Below, piece after piece: positions 32,391 to 45,103 of a stretch of DNA of 64,000 bases (the stretch's first letter is position 1; every line of letters starts with the position of its first letter). Source of the DNA: Citrus sinensis. Lineage: Eukaryota > Streptophyta > Magnoliopsida > Sapindales > Rutaceae. A program made the translations under genes and the position numbers. The notes beneath the pieces were generated by a model, which worked only from the letters and a program-made list of their open reading frames with translations, ran no database searches and was not told the DNA's origin. The stretch is from NCBI RefSeq assembly GCF_022201045.2, contig NC_068557.1, positions 9,794,501 through 9,858,500 on the forward strand. The letters run 5' to 3'.

Positions 32391-35033
32391 CGGAGGGGTT
32401 GGGGGAGGGGTAGGCATATGGGATTTTGCAAATCCAACCCATGCAACAATGCCGACAGCCAGGATTACCCATCCAAATATGTCGTATTTGAGATCACTGC
32501 TTTTCTTCTTCTTTGAAGTCTGAGAGCAAGAAAAAAGAAGCAATCAACTTACTAAAGGACAAAGAATTCATTAAATGATCAAGCAACTGCTGAAGCAATA
32601 ATCTTCATCTTTGATGACAACCACACTATGGAATACACTAACCGATACAAAACTGTCAATGCAGACCTTAATAAACAAAAACAGTAAAAGTAATTACAAT
32701 TTGCATGTCCCTCACTAGGGTATAAATTTTAGGCCAAACATGCAATATCTCCCCACCCACATGTACACGCACAATGCACGGCTATACACACATCAGCATG
32801 TGCACTAGGCGTGGTGAAATGTAAAAGGGCAGGAAATAGTATAGTCAAGGCACCAATCCGAGCAATTACGATCATACAACATCCCATATTTTAAACCATG
32901 GTATTCCTACAACCCATTAATTATTGAATAACGTTGCATATACAACACAGAAGACACATGCATGTCAACAGAGATACAAGACAAAAACACATCTGACCTC
33001 TTTGTCCTCCAAAACGCCTGAGCAAAAGTTGTTATTAAGAAAATTTCTATTAATTTACAAATATATTGCTGAATAGATAAAATAGAAAGAATTGTGATAG
33101 AAGGACGCATTGCAACACACATCATTAATAGCAGGAAAAAAACCACAGCACAAGCATATTAGCTGCAAATAAAAAAATAAAATAAAAATAAAAACCTTTA
33201 GGTTATCACCTTTGCACCCGAAGAAGTAGAAGAAGGTCCAGTAGATGGCCCCATTGTTTGTTGACCTAAACCATGCTTGTGGATTTCCATGTGCAACTCC
33301 GGAGCCTTTGGACACAAACAAACGACAATAAGGTATCAATCTAGCTGAGAAAACTCAAAATTAATAAGTACTTACATATGGTACACAGAACGAATCTTTG
33401 CGGAGCCAATAGCATAAAGAGTTTTCAGCTGACATTTCTATGACAATGAACAAGCACATTGTAGATGTGATAAATAGACATGGCAAATGGCCATTTCTTT
33501 TGCAAAGAATATTGAAACACTCTAATTTAATACAAGCTTAAGTCAATTAGTTCTCAACCAGCAAACGTAATTGAAACTCAAACAACTCATAAAGGTGAAA
33601 CAGCCACCTTAAGATGATCAAGTCCTTGGACCACCTGAGTGCATCCAGACACTTCTATCCAATAATTCCACATGATTGTGACACTGTCACTTCAATTCTT
33701 CCAACGGAACAAGCATTATAGGTTACTCATTTACAGCAAGAACTTGACAAAAGACAACAAATTACATGTTTTATTCAGACAAATCAAAACAATGGGAAAT
33801 GCAGCTATAGTTATGTACCGCAAAGCAATGTCTAGCAGAATTCAAGAACCAATTCATTTGCAATCTCCTATCAGCATTTCAGACAACTCTAGTACCTATT
33901 TCTCACCTTACTCACCCAAAACTCATAAGGGAAAGATGCTGTATATTTCAATGGCAACCACCCATCCAATTCCACATAGCATACTGCAATTTGAAAAGAC
34001 CTCCTTAGGATTTTCCTAGAAGACAAATTTATCCAACCTACATCCAATCAATATCTACAATCACTCCTGCTCTTGCCCAAGCAGCATTATTATCAGAATA
34101 TGGGACCAGAATCCATATTTCCTCACTAAATGTAGAACCCAAAATCATAATTGAATTCTGTATTATATTTGAAAATTGAAGTCAGACCAAATTTATGAAC
34201 AAAACATGCGAGAGAAACTAAAAGACCAACCACGTGAAACATAAGCATCTTGGGGCAAACATTAATTGACAAAAGAAATGATAAAGAAGTACCTTTGCAG
34301 CCACCTCTAAAGACTTCTGATAAAGCTCATTCGAGGGTTCCTACCAAAAAAAAGCCAAATCTATTATTTCACGCATATCATACTGTCTAATATTTATGTG
34401 TCACTGCAAATAGAAAAAACAATACCTCATCAACTGCTTGCTGAAAGTACAGAGTTGCCTTATTGAAATACTCCTTGGCCTCATCCTGGTCAGGAGTCAA
34501 AAAAGCATGAGAAGTATGAGCATTTCCCAAACACCACAATGTGTCGTGTCTGTTGGGGCTAACCATCAATGCCTCCTCCAGCTTTGAAATTGCATCTGGC
34601 ACATCATTAAATTACAATTCCATATTAACAAATTTAGCATTCCAATAACCAGTAGCCCATTAATCAAATAGTTGCCAGTTATTCAAACAAAAATGGATGA
34701 CCTAAAAAATATTAAATATAAACTTGTATAAGCACCTAATATCATCTTCTTTGAATCTGGAACAGTTTGAAACTGGGACAACTCCAGAAGAGCACCGCCC
34801 CATCTCGTTAAATTCTGCGCCAACAAGCCACAAAAACAATTTAAAAAAACAATTTAAACCAAACAAACCCAGATAATGAAACTAAAATAGAAGGCAAAAA
34901 ACAAAGGGACGGATCAAAGAAAAGAATATGAACGAACATCGGCATCGAGAGGGTCCTTGGCGTAGGCAGCTTCGGCGGTTTTGCGAGCGTGTTCAAAGAA
35001 GAGCAATCTATCGAAGTCGCTTTGCATGTCCAT
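32385..35033 (-). CDS. TOM20: Mitochondrial import receptor subunit TOM20 (plant type)
   Basis: Six coding exons (minus order): 34938-35033, 34736-34814, 34426-34595, 34293-34340, 33210-33305, 32385-32519. They yield 207 residues, the usual size. Plant TOM20 is a C-terminally anchored outer-membrane receptor that recognises presequences through TPR-like helices. The start [20 protein letters not shown] is the family N-terminus. The two TPR-like units lie in exons 1-4 ([59 protein letters not shown]). A Ser/Thr/Lys-rich linker follows, then the membrane anchor [15 protein letters not shown] and a short Pro-rich tail exposed to the intermembrane space. All junctions are GT-AG. A CT microsatellite sits in the 5' leader (35041-35070). 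Confidence 0.96.
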
Positions 35034-35756
35034 GGCGTGTCTCTCTCTCTCTCGCGCCCTCTCTTTATTGCTTTGTACTGACAGATGAACGAGACTAGAG
35101 TCTCTCTGCGTGTGTGTTGAAAGTTCGCTGAAACCCTAACTCGGTGCAAAAGTGGTGCGACTTTAGTGAAGGCGAAGCTTGGGGCGGTTTGGGACTTTGG
35201 GTTTAATGGTCAAATTGACTCAAATTTCGGATCCATAATTGAAATTTCAACACTAGCTTTACTTCTTAAGAATGAATACTAGATTTTCAAATGTAAGCAA
35301 TTTAATTATTTTCTTTTTAAGATGATATTATAATGATGATTTACAAAATGTGACAATTTTCTAATTTTTCTTATTTAACGTGTACATTTTGTCAAAAATG
35401 GTAGTAGGCGCAGATTTTGAACCTTAATTACTTATATATAAAAATTTACAATAATATATTATCACATTATTCAATACAATGATTATTACGGATTTATTGT
35501 AGCATATATATTTTATTTACATTACGATATTTATCATCAGAATTTTGGCAACCTTCCAAAAGAAATTTATGTTGGTGCAATTCATATAATTAGATTTAGA
35601 ATGATCGGATCTACTTTCAAATTTTGTTTTTTAAAAAAAAAAATCAACCTCAATAATGTACATGAAAATACTCCAACTATTAACTTAAAAATTGAGATAA
35701 AAAGATGTCTAATGCCCACCGCTAAACCAAATAGTAGCATGTTTTTGTTCTTTCAG
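35034..35756. other. TOM20 upstream region and AT-rich DNA
   Basis: 35041-35070 is CT-rich (5' leader of TOM20). From about 35200 on the DNA is AT-rich with no supported gene. Confidence 0.5.
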
Positions 35757-36236
35757 TTAAGACTGATGGTTTGGCTAAGGGTAGTCCGGGGGTTTCGGCA
35801 GGTGGAGCTATTTTTCGGGCCTTTAACGGTACATTTCAAGGCGGCTTTGCCATTTCTCTAGGCCATCAAACATCATTTTTTATGCTGTATATGCCATTAT
35901 TACAACCATTGACGTTGCTTAATCCCATTAAGCGGCATTGGATTTGGATGAAGGCTGATTCAACTTCTGTTCTTGTTTGTTTTCAAAGTTCTCATTGCAA
36001 GCCACCATGGTAGCTACGTATTTAATGGTCGAACTATAAGAAGAAGAATGGTGGTATGAATCTTCATTGTCGTGAGTTTCCTGCTCATCATAAGTTTAGT
36101 GGGATACTCTGCTTGTAGATTCTTAAGGATTACCCAAATATCGTTTTACTTTGCCGTTTTGTAATTTAACATTATTCTTTCCCTTCTTTTCAATCAATTT
36201 CGCTATTATTCACTGAAAGGAAAAAAAAAAAAAAAA
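35757..36236 (+). mobile_element. 5'-truncated LINE with RNase H domain and poly-A tail
   Basis: On plus, the frame from about 35758 reads TDGLAKGSPGVSAGGAIFR, then FQGGFAISLGHQTSFF and KADSTSVLVCF. This is the RNase H domain found at the 3' end of plant L1-type LINE ORF2 (TDGA...GGxxR, then ESDS). A frameshift or stop comes after about 36013. The element ends in a 16-nt A-run at 36221-36236. No clear target duplication was found. Confidence 0.8.
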
Positions 36237-37293
36237 CACTCAAACCCTATGTCTTGAAATAAAACGAGAATATACTCATCACTAAAATTAAAGGTACATG
36301 TGGAATTCTGTTCTAATTCTTAAATTTCTCCTCCCAAGTATATAATAGTGAAATGATAGACACCTCTCACAAAAATTTAGGTGAAGTTAATAAATATTTC
36401 AATATTAGAGAAAGTAGATATATCTAGGTCGTGACTCGTGCCATGAGAAAATTAATTTAAGTTAGTCTCAGAAACTTTAATTTTTATTGTAAATATTATT
36501 AAAATTCTAATCATAAATATTAGTATATAAAAAAAATAATGGAATTTTAGGAAGGTTACGTGAGGTATGTTACGTGTGTCGTAGCACCACCAAAATAATA
36601 AACAAACTTCGAGGTAAAAGCTTAGAAATTCTTTTTTTTTAGCACTATTTTAGTGTGATGATTTATTATGGCATTGAAAAAAAAAAAATAACAAAGAAAA
36701 TTAGTGGTCCGTGGTACTGGCAACGTAATGGTTTTGATATGATTAAAGTCTTTAAATACCGTTTACTGACAAGTTATTATTGGTAGAGCGGATCGTTAGT
36801 AGTGAGATTCAACGATGCATAAATTCAATAGTTTTCAAATTTAATCGGTGAAGATATTGGAGGAAGCCATGTTTTTATAATATATATAATGATGCACGAG
36901 ATAATATGTACGATTAGGGGTGGGTATGAAATACCATGACCCATACTTCAATCTATATCCAAGGCCCTGGTTTGAATTGGGTAAACAATAAAATTACTTT
37001 GGATTTGAATTTTATTATACAAAGCATTAAAATTTAATTTAAGTTTGGGTTAACGACCTTTCTATATTACAGATTTTGTTTGTAACATAACAAATTTAAT
37101 TTAAGTTTGAGAGAGAAAAAACTGCTGATACAAAGTCATGCATGCATGCTTACCTTGCCGAAGACCCGCACATTGCCTCCTTCAAAAATCTATCCAAAAC
37201 TCAAATTTTTAATTTCAATTTCACATATTTCCACGCAAAATTAAACAGTCATAGCCTCCTTTCTCCATCACCACACCAGTCCCAACTCCCAAC
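36237..37293. other. AT-rich intergenic DNA
   Basis: No gene supported. At about 36915 TTAGGGGTGGGTATGAAATACC resembles a hAT element start, but I found no partner end. The 61-codon frame at 37142-37327 runs into the hAT element and is not convincing. Confidence 0.45.
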
Positions 37294-37564
37294 TAGGGAT
37301 GGCAAATATCCAATTATGGATGGATAATATCCATCCAAATGCAAATTCATAATTATCCATAATGGATATATCCATATCCATATCCAATATTTAATATTAG
37401 ACATGAATATAGATTTTATCCATATAACCATGGAGATCCATGGATATTTTATTTTTATTATATAAAAATAATAATATAAAATAGTTAAAATTTCAATATT
37501 AAATTTAGTTATTAAACTATTTATATATGTAATATATATACACACATATATATAAAAAATAAAA

Positions 37565-37730
37565 TGGCGGTCCGGTGGTCGGTGGCGGCGGTCCGGTAAC
37601 TTTCCGGCGCGGTCCGACGACTTTCTGGCAAAGCCGACGGTGGTCCGGCGACAGTCCGGCGGTGATCCAGGGAGGTCCAGTGATGGTCCGGCGAGGTCCG
37701 GTGGTGGTCCGGCAAGGTCCGGTGGATATC
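37565..37730. repeat. GC-rich GGTCCGGCGA minisatellite inside the hAT element
   Basis: About a dozen imperfect units built from GGTCCGG plus CGA or TGGT variants, typically 10-20 bp, in an otherwise very AT-rich element. On minus it reads as a Pro/His/Arg-rich open frame (37521-37733) that is only a by-product. Confidence 0.88.
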
Positions 37731-38060
37731 CATTTATAATATTAAATTAATAAAATAAAATAATAATTATTAATAATATTAAATAAGTTAAAAAATTAAA
37801 GGATAATTTTAAAAATTTTAATTTTTAATATAAGAGGAATTTAAAATTTTCACTAGTTAATATAATAATTTTACATTTGTTTGTTTATTATATTTTTTAT
37901 TTTTAATTTTATAAAATTAAAATTTTTTAAACTTGTGTTGGGTAAAAATAATTATCTATATCCATCCATATCCATCTGGATATAATTTTAAAATATTCAT
38001 TTCAAAATCCAAAAATTTTTGGATGGATATTATCCGATCCAATTAGATGGATATTGTGGA

Positions 38061-38594
38061 CAGTGGCGGATCTAAAAAAATAATTTACCGGGGGCTAAAT
38101 TAGATAATAGTAAAATATAAAAAATTAAAATTTTGAATATATAAAATATTTATAATTAGTCTCTACGCATTTTTATATTTTAAAAATGTTATGCAATAAA
38201 CTCATTATCAATATTATTAAATTTATTGTTTCTTATATAGACAACCAAACTATCATTTATCCCATCCGATTCCAAAGATGATTCTTCATGAGTTTTATTA
38301 CTGAAAATGTTCGTTCTACTATTATTATATAAACTGGAAGAATTAATCATATTTTTTAGAATATAAAATATTTGAGTAGTGGACTATCATTATTTTTTAT
38401 TAAAATATATGTTTTTATATTTTTTAAAAGTCAAAGTTTAAATTTTATGGGTTTTACATTTTATAGTGACTATTTTAATAAATTTAATGGGACTAATTAA
38501 AAAATTAAAATATTTTTTTCTTTTATTTTTAAAAAAAAATTTTTGGCCGGTGGGGGCTTGAGCCCCCACTAGTCATGTGCTGCATCCGCCTCTG
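38061..38594. mobile_element. Nested non-autonomous hAT element (534 bp)
   Basis: The termini are CAGTGGCGGATC and GCATCCGCCTCTG (inverted, one or two mismatches). The flanking 8-mers are identical: ATTGTGGA at 38053-38060 and 38595-38602. It lies wholly inside the element 37294-38636, so it is the younger insertion. An inner palindromic phrase GGGGGCTTGAGCCCCC lies near its right end. Confidence 0.93.
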
Positions 38595-38644
38595 ATTGTG
38601 GATATCCATTATGGAGCGATCCAGTTGCCATCCCTACTCCCAAC

Positions 38645-39604
38645 ATCCTCCGCCGCACCAAGCCGCCATTCGTCCATTATGGATAACACTTGCTTCTCTT
38701 ATTTGTTTTCTTAATTTGCAAAGGTCTCTAATCTGTGTATAATTTTAAACATGCCACTAATATATTGGCCTACTTAATTTATTTTACTATCTATCTACCA
38801 ACCTGTTTTGCCACTATGGGATCTAAATCATTCTTTACATATATGATTATGCAATCTGTAGATTGGTATCTTGTAAACCTAAGAGTTGTCTCATAAGGTG
38901 ATATTTTCAATGATATAGTGATATACGATGACTTACTGCTGAACTATTGGCACCGCTCTAAAATCCTCTTAAAACCTTCTTTCAATTATAATTCACTTAA
39001 TTTCAAAAATACTTTTTTTTTCAAAATAAACACCCCTTTCATTTTAAATCATTCACACTCTTTGAAAAACTCAAAAACACTAATTTTTCCAGAAAATATA
39101 ATAATCAATATGAATAAATAAGAGAAAAAAAAAGTTACTACAGAGATTTAAAAAAGTAAATATGGATCTCATATAAGTGAAGTTAATTCTATTGGAATTT
39201 ATCCTTCAATGTCATTATAACATAATAAGAGTTTTATGAAATTAATAAAAGGGTGCCAATAGTCCCACTCTTTTATTTCTATAGTGTCAATAAAGTCTCA
39301 GCATAATTTTATTATTGATATTAATTTGATGGGTTTGGGATAGGTGCTGTGAAACGAGTCAGGTTGAAATCGTTAATACAATTGAGTTTCATGTGATTTA
39401 TTTGATTGAATCCATCCATGAAAGGAGGAATTTTAATGGATTACAATAATTTAATTGAATCCATCCATTGAGTTTCAGCTATTTTAATGGATTACAATAA
39501 TTTAAATACTCACCCATTAACTGACAGTTTTTGAGTTTGCAATTGATGTTTGAATATACTGATTTGGTCCCTTCTCACAAGTTGTCCATTCTCACAAAAA
39601 AATT
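38645..39604. other. AT-rich intergenic DNA with a short direct duplication
   Basis: No gene supported. At 39410-39505 the phrase TTGAATCCATCCAT and a following TTTTAATGGATTACAATAAT each occur twice, a local tandem duplication of about 50 bp. Confidence 0.5.
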
Positions 39605-40322
39605 GGAAATTATCAGCCATATACTCTTAAATAACACTCGTATCAAACGTGTGTGAACACTTTTCAAGTGTATCACTCGTATACCCTAAGTTGACAAAAT
39701 ACTTCTGCCATCCACCAATCCGTTAACTTTCGTTTGCAAGCGCTGACATCATAAGGGTAATATAGTCTTTTAAGATGAATGAAACTTTGGCTAACAAAAA
39801 TGACATGTCATCCCATTTATCAGATAATTGTTAATAATTGCTAAAAAAAAACTTTACAACCGAATCTACTCCTCTAAAATTTAACCTAAATTTTTGAAGA
39901 TCTACTCCTCCAAGCTCCAATTGGAATTTTTTATGGTATAATATATATAATTGTAAATAATATGTTGTTAATAATTTTTTATGGTATAATATAGATATTT
40001 TTTATGGATAATTGTTAATATTATGTACCATTAATAATTCATTTTTTAATCAAAAAATGTATTGTTAATAACAAAATTAAAAAATTATGTATTGAAAATT
40101 TACGTTAATTTTTGGGATAAATTTATCTTTTTACCTCATTTTGAGTTTCAAGGGTGAAATAGTCAATTTGCCACAATTATGTTAACTTTCTAACGGAAGT
40201 TAACAGATTGGTGGACGGCCGAAATATTTTGTCAACTTAGGGTATACGAGTGATACACTTGAAAAATGTTCACACACGTTTGATACGGGTGTTATTTAAG
40301 GGTATATGACTGATAATTTTCC
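39605..40322. mobile_element. Long-TIR Mutator-like non-autonomous element (718 bp)
   Basis: The ends are inverted copies for about 135-140 bp with few mismatches, starting GGAAATTATCAGCCATATAC on the left. They include phrases such as GTGTATCACTCGTATACCC and TTGACAAAATA. The flanks are A-rich on both sides (AAAAAAATT and AAAAAAAAA), compatible with but not proving a 9-bp duplication. The interior is AT-rich without a frame. Different sequence family from 44236-44904 but the same architecture. Confidence 0.85.
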
Positions 40323-40697
40323 AAAAAAAAAAAAAACTCGTTAGCTACATATGTTGACAAGATGCTTCGCAATAAAATTGTACAACAAAAGAAAAAGAAT
40401 CAATTTTACTATTTCTTCTCGATTTTATATGACGTTAAATGTTTATATACATTTTTTTTTATTTGTATGGTTACAACTTACAACTAATGTAGCATACTTG
40501 GACCAAATTTATTTTGTTTATAACATTATAACAATATTCCTTTCCTTATGATTTCTTTAAATTTTGTAACTTGCCACTTTTTTGATCTAGTGAATCTAAT
40601 TGTAGATTGCCCATTTAAATTGATGATGTGTTTACTAAATGAAAATGGAAATAGAAATTAAGGAATTAAAATAATTGATGAGTTTACTAGTTAAAAT

Positions 40698-41417
40698 TAG
40701 GGGTGGGCAAATTCGGTTTGGATCGGTTTGAGACATATTCTCAAACCGATCCAAACTTATCGGTTTGAAATATTTTCAAACCGATATCAACCTAAAATTT
40801 TTTCAAACCGAACCGATCCAAACTGACTGGATCGGTTTGGATCCTCGGTTTGAGCTTATTAGCTAAAATCCCACTTCTTTTATATTATTTTACCTAAATT
40901 ATTTGTTATTTTTTTGTGTCCGTAATCTAAATTGATACCTCTTTTATATTATTCATATCTACTTTGATATCTACATAACAATTCAAAGATACATCCACAC
41001 AAATTTACAACATAATACATCCTAATAAAGAAGTTCTTAACATGTTCATTCAAAACAAACTCACAAAATTAAAATAAACTTGAACAACATTTGACAATTA
41101 AAATATTGTGCATCTTGTCCGTCAAAACTTATGGCCCAATTACTTTTGATTTGTCAAAGTCTGCATAAAATGGTAAATATAATTAGTTAGATTGTTTAGC
41201 TTAGAATATAATGTAATTACATAATATTTCTGGATTGGATCGGTTTGAATCGGTTTGGAAGGAAATCGGTTTGGAATCCTTCAAAACCGAAATCCAAACC
41301 GAGTGATGTCAGTTTGCAATCCAATAAACCGAAACCAGTTTTTTTACTAATGAAACCGATCCAAACCGATCCAAATGGTCGGTTTGGATCGGTTCGGTTA
41401 AAATATGCCCACCCTTA
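40698..41417. mobile_element. Non-autonomous hAT element (720 bp)
   Basis: The termini are TAGGGGTGGGCA and TGCCCACCCTTA (11 of 12 inverted matches). The flanking 8-mers are identical: GTTAAAAT at 40690-40697 and 41418-41425. Both subterminal regions consist of many copies of the motif CGGTTTGGATCGG and its complement, probable transposase-binding repeats. Confidence 0.94.
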
Positions 41418-41425
41418 GTTAAAAT

Positions 41426-42392
41426 ACGGATAAAAATAAGAATCAAATTAGTAGAAATAGTGGGAGTATGATTGTGTATAGGGGTTAGGATTCAAATTCC
41501 CATTTTCTAAGACTAATGAAAATGTGCATCCCCAAATTCCTAAAATTTTAATTTGTCCTAATTAAATCACAAAATTTATAATAAACAAATAAAAGAAAAA
41601 TCATCAAATCCCCTATTGAACTAGCAGTCATAGGGAGCAACACCCCAATGTGGGGTAGCCAAAAAAGCCCGACCCGACTCAAGCCCAACCCGCATAGGAT
41701 GGGTTGGATATTGACGGAAAAATTCAAAACCTACATCTATTAGGCTTAGAAAAAAAGGCCCAAACTTTTTAATTTATAAATAAAAATAAATTATATTTAT
41801 ATAAAAAAAGAAAAAACCTAAAATATTAAATTAATATATTTTTTTATATAAGTATTTGTGAGGCTGACAAAAATACTTGCTCGGTTCACGACCCGTATGA
41901 AGCGGGGTCAATCTTAGGCATTACTTCATAAATCCGGAACCTGACTTGGAACTTGAATTTTATTAAAAAGATATCATAAAATATATATTATTTTAAATAT
42001 TTATATTTATTTGACTCATCTATTACATCTATTATTTTGCCAACCCTAACCCCAAAATCGTTGAACCAGCACTAAAACACCTAACGTCGTCAATTGCTCA
42101 ATAGCTGATAAGTCGCTAGTCGTCAATCTTGCACCATAGCAGCAATACTTTTCATTAACCTAGCACTAAAGCAGTAGCATGCTAGCACTTACAATCAATC
42201 TCACACGCGTTGATTGATGCAGCTACTCATCGGCACGCCATTTTTTTTGTTGTTATTATGTTTATTTTTAATTTTATCATTATTGTTATTTTGATTATTA
42301 TTGTTCAACATGATGATGATGATAAATTAAGGACATTTTAGTAACATGTAATAATCTATTCTAATTTGAAGACAAAGTAAAATAGTTTATTC
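41426..42392. other. AT-rich DNA, possible further hAT-like element
   Basis: GGGGTAGCCAAAAAAGCCC at about 41654 and TTTTGCCAACCCTAACC at about 42035-42051 could be diverged inverted ends of another small element, but no target duplication supports this. No gene. Confidence 0.3.
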
Positions 42393-42412
42393 TTATTTCG
42401 ATTGCTATAGTT

Positions 42413-42788
42413 TTTTTGAAAAGAGATTTCAATTAATTCAACGAGGAGAAAAGATACATCACTTGTGAAGGGTATGAACCCTTCCACACAACAGTTTCGC
42501 ATTTCTCTAAAGCTAACTTAGCTAAAGAGTGGGCAATGACATTACAAGATCTAGGCGTATACTTGATACTAACACGCTCGAAGCTTTCCCTTAACTTCTG
42601 AATTTTCAAAACTACCCAAAAGATCTCAGATTTGCTGCTCTGCCTGTTGTTTACTAAGCTGACCACACCTTGAGAATCTGATTCCACAATTACAGCTTTC
42701 ACTTGAGCTTCTCTCGCCACCTGCATGCCCCATTCCATAGTTTCTGCCTCAGCATAAGAAACATCTCCATGGAACTTGGAAATCTTGA
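42413..42788 (-). mobile_element. 5'-truncated LINE insertion with 20-bp target duplication
   Basis: On the minus strand the insert encodes part of a LINE RNase H domain: AEAETMEWGMQVAREAQ, then VESDSQGVVSLVNN, and YTPRSCNVIAHSLAKLAL. It then has a short tail and an A-run on its own strand. The sequence TTATTTCGATTGCTATAGTT occurs exactly at both edges (42393-42412 and 42789-42808), which fixes the 376-bp insertion as one target-primed event. Confidence 0.93.
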
Positions 42789-42808
42789 TTATTTCGATTG
42801 CTATAGTT

Positions 42809-44226
42809 AGAGTAAAATAATTATTCTCATTCTCATCCCTCATTTCGATTTCAATCCATTCCAATTATCATTTGGTAAACATAGCATTAAATTCTATTTA
42901 TCCTAAATAGTAATGAATGTAATTTTTAAAAAATTCCCAATTATGTTATTTATAATATTACGATAGGATAATTCCTTATTTTATTAAAATAAGAGACAAA
43001 CCCCCGATATAATTTATTTTATCTTAAAATTTGTTAAAATACATGTTTTTTTTAAATCTTTTAATTTATCTTTATTTTATTAAAGTAAAATAAATAATAA
43101 ATAATCGTTCAAATCATCACATGTTCTAAAAAGTTGGCGGTCGGCTGCTCACGAGACATAACAAGGAGCCTGTGATATTTATTTATTAAAAAGACCAATT
43201 TGGATGACTAAAATTATTGGCTGGTGCCCTCATGAAACAGCGGATATAGACTCAATAGCTCATAAGAAAATGATTTGCCAGCTAAATTCACTAAGAGTGC
43301 GTGAATTTTGTTTTATTTAATATATAAATAAATGCGAGTACACTATTGCCCTAGAATGTTTCCAACAATGACAACTATGTTTCCTTTGTTTGTATAAACA
43401 TTATTTATTCCTAATTGCCTGATTCATAAATATTCAAGATATTTTTTGAATAGTGCAGTTCAAGTTTATAATTTTATATTGATAATACAATAAATAATTT
43501 GAGACCAACATTAATTATCAGTTATCATGCATCGTTTCTTTTTCACTTACTCATTGTTATGTATATAGTATATACTTCAACTAAACATAATAATAGTCAT
43601 ACACAGATAGTCTCCCTAATAAAACTTCAGAAGCGCCAAAAACTCTCTCCAATTATAATGAATCTTAATTTATGAATTATGTTTAAATCTAATCTAAAAA
43701 TGTTGGTTAAGATTATCAATTTATATGCACTATTTCACCAAAAATGATATAAGGATCATTATAAATTTATTATCCAATAATGATAGCATACATGTTTAGT
43801 GTATATTTCAAATTAACGTAATTCAAACAGAGTTTCTATTAATTATGTAGTTTTCAAAAATTTATTTCAAATTTGTGTAATTCAAATAAAGTTTCATAAT
43901 ATGATCCAAAACATGCATTTTCATAATACAAATATCAATATTATAGTCTATTATACATGGGCTTAACTCAATACCTATCTTGGCATATTAAAATTGAAGC
44001 CTAACCTAAAAATTTGAAACTTAATAACAAGTGTAATGAATCCTATTATTGGAATTTAAAATTAGGGATGGAAATAGAGAGGGGAGGGGATCAACATTCT
44101 CATACTCATCCTTAATACTCTATTTATATTCTCGTACTCTTCTTATTCTCACCATAGTTGTTTAAGATGATTGATAAGGTCACAAAATAGTAAAAGAGGG
44201 TCCCTTGAGGGTACTCAATTCCTAAA
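42809..44226. other. AT-rich intergenic DNA
   Basis: No gene supported on either strand. GGGATGGAAATAGAGAGGGG at about 44064 resembles a hAT element start without a partner. Confidence 0.5.
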
Positions 44227-44235
44227 TAATTTATA

Positions 44236-44904
44236 GGAAAAATATCCACCGTTCACCTGTTTTTTCTAACTTTTTTAAAAATACACAATTTTTTTTTTAC
44301 TGGAATCCACCTAAAATTACATTTTATTTCACTTTTCTACTTGCGTTTGGAATCCGTTAAGAAAACTAATGGAAACTTAAAAAATGACCATTTTACCCCC
44401 AAAACGAAAATTATAATTTCACCCTAAAAATGCTAAAAATAATCAGATTTAATGATGAATATCATTATTGGTACGTTAATGAAGTACAAAAAAATCTTAA
44501 CTACTAGAGATTATAACTCAATGAATAATAAAACTCTATTTATCTTAAATTCAATTGATGGTTTGCGAGATTGAGCTATTTTTAATACTACTGTTATAAT
44601 TTAGTATTCTAATTACATACATATTTAAAAAAAACCTTGTATTTGATGGTTGTGGAATTAATTTCTTTATTGACCGATGGGGAAAATAATTAGATTTAAT
44701 CTGATTATTTTTTATAATTTTTATGGTGAAATTATAATTTTCGTTTTGGGGGGTAAAATGACCATTTTTTTTTAAGTTTCTGTTAGTTTTCTTAACGGAT
44801 TTCAAACGGAAGTGAAAAAGTGAAACAAAATATAACTTAAAAAAAAAAGAATTGTATATTTTTAAAAAAGATTGAAAAAACAGGTGGACGGTGGATATTT
44901 TTCT
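44236..44904. mobile_element. Long-TIR Mutator-type non-autonomous element (669 bp)
   Basis: Inverted ends of about 190 bp starting GGAAAAATATCCACCGT. Flanked by identical 9-mers TAATTTATA (44227-44235 and 44905-44913), the duplication length of Mutator-like elements. There is no transposase frame. It is a sister copy of the intronic element 24268-24957, co-linear from end to end with scattered substitutions. Confidence 0.95.
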
Positions 44905-45103
44905 TAATTTATACTTTATTTTCTAAACTTCATCTATTTTAATCATATTAAAATGGAAGTATAAAATTGTATTACCAATGCAAAAATAGCAAAATAAACT
45001 AAAGTAATTAAAATCATTTCCATCAAACTAAATCAATTTTATCAACATTACAAGATAATCTATAAAATTAAGTAAAAGTAAAGCTTCAAATTTAAACATA
45101 TCT

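Larger units (their letters stand above)
37294..38636. mobile_element. Non-autonomous hAT element (1343 bp) with a nested second hAT
   Basis: The inverted ends are TAGGGATGGCAA and TTGCCATCCCTA, perfect over 12 bp. It is flanked by identical 8-mers CTCCCAAC (37286-37293 and 38637-38644). Subterminal regions are rich in ATATCCAT phrases on both sides. There is no transposase frame. It carries a GC-rich minisatellite (37565-37730) and a nested element (38061-38594). Confidence 0.95.

Noticed and set aside
37521-37733. His/Arg/Pro-rich 70-codon frame on minus
   Set aside because: Pure translation of the GGTCCGG minisatellite inside a transposon.
42035-42055. CCAACCCTAACCCC phrase resembling telomere repeat
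   Set aside because: Only one to two partial units. More likely the end of a small transposon.
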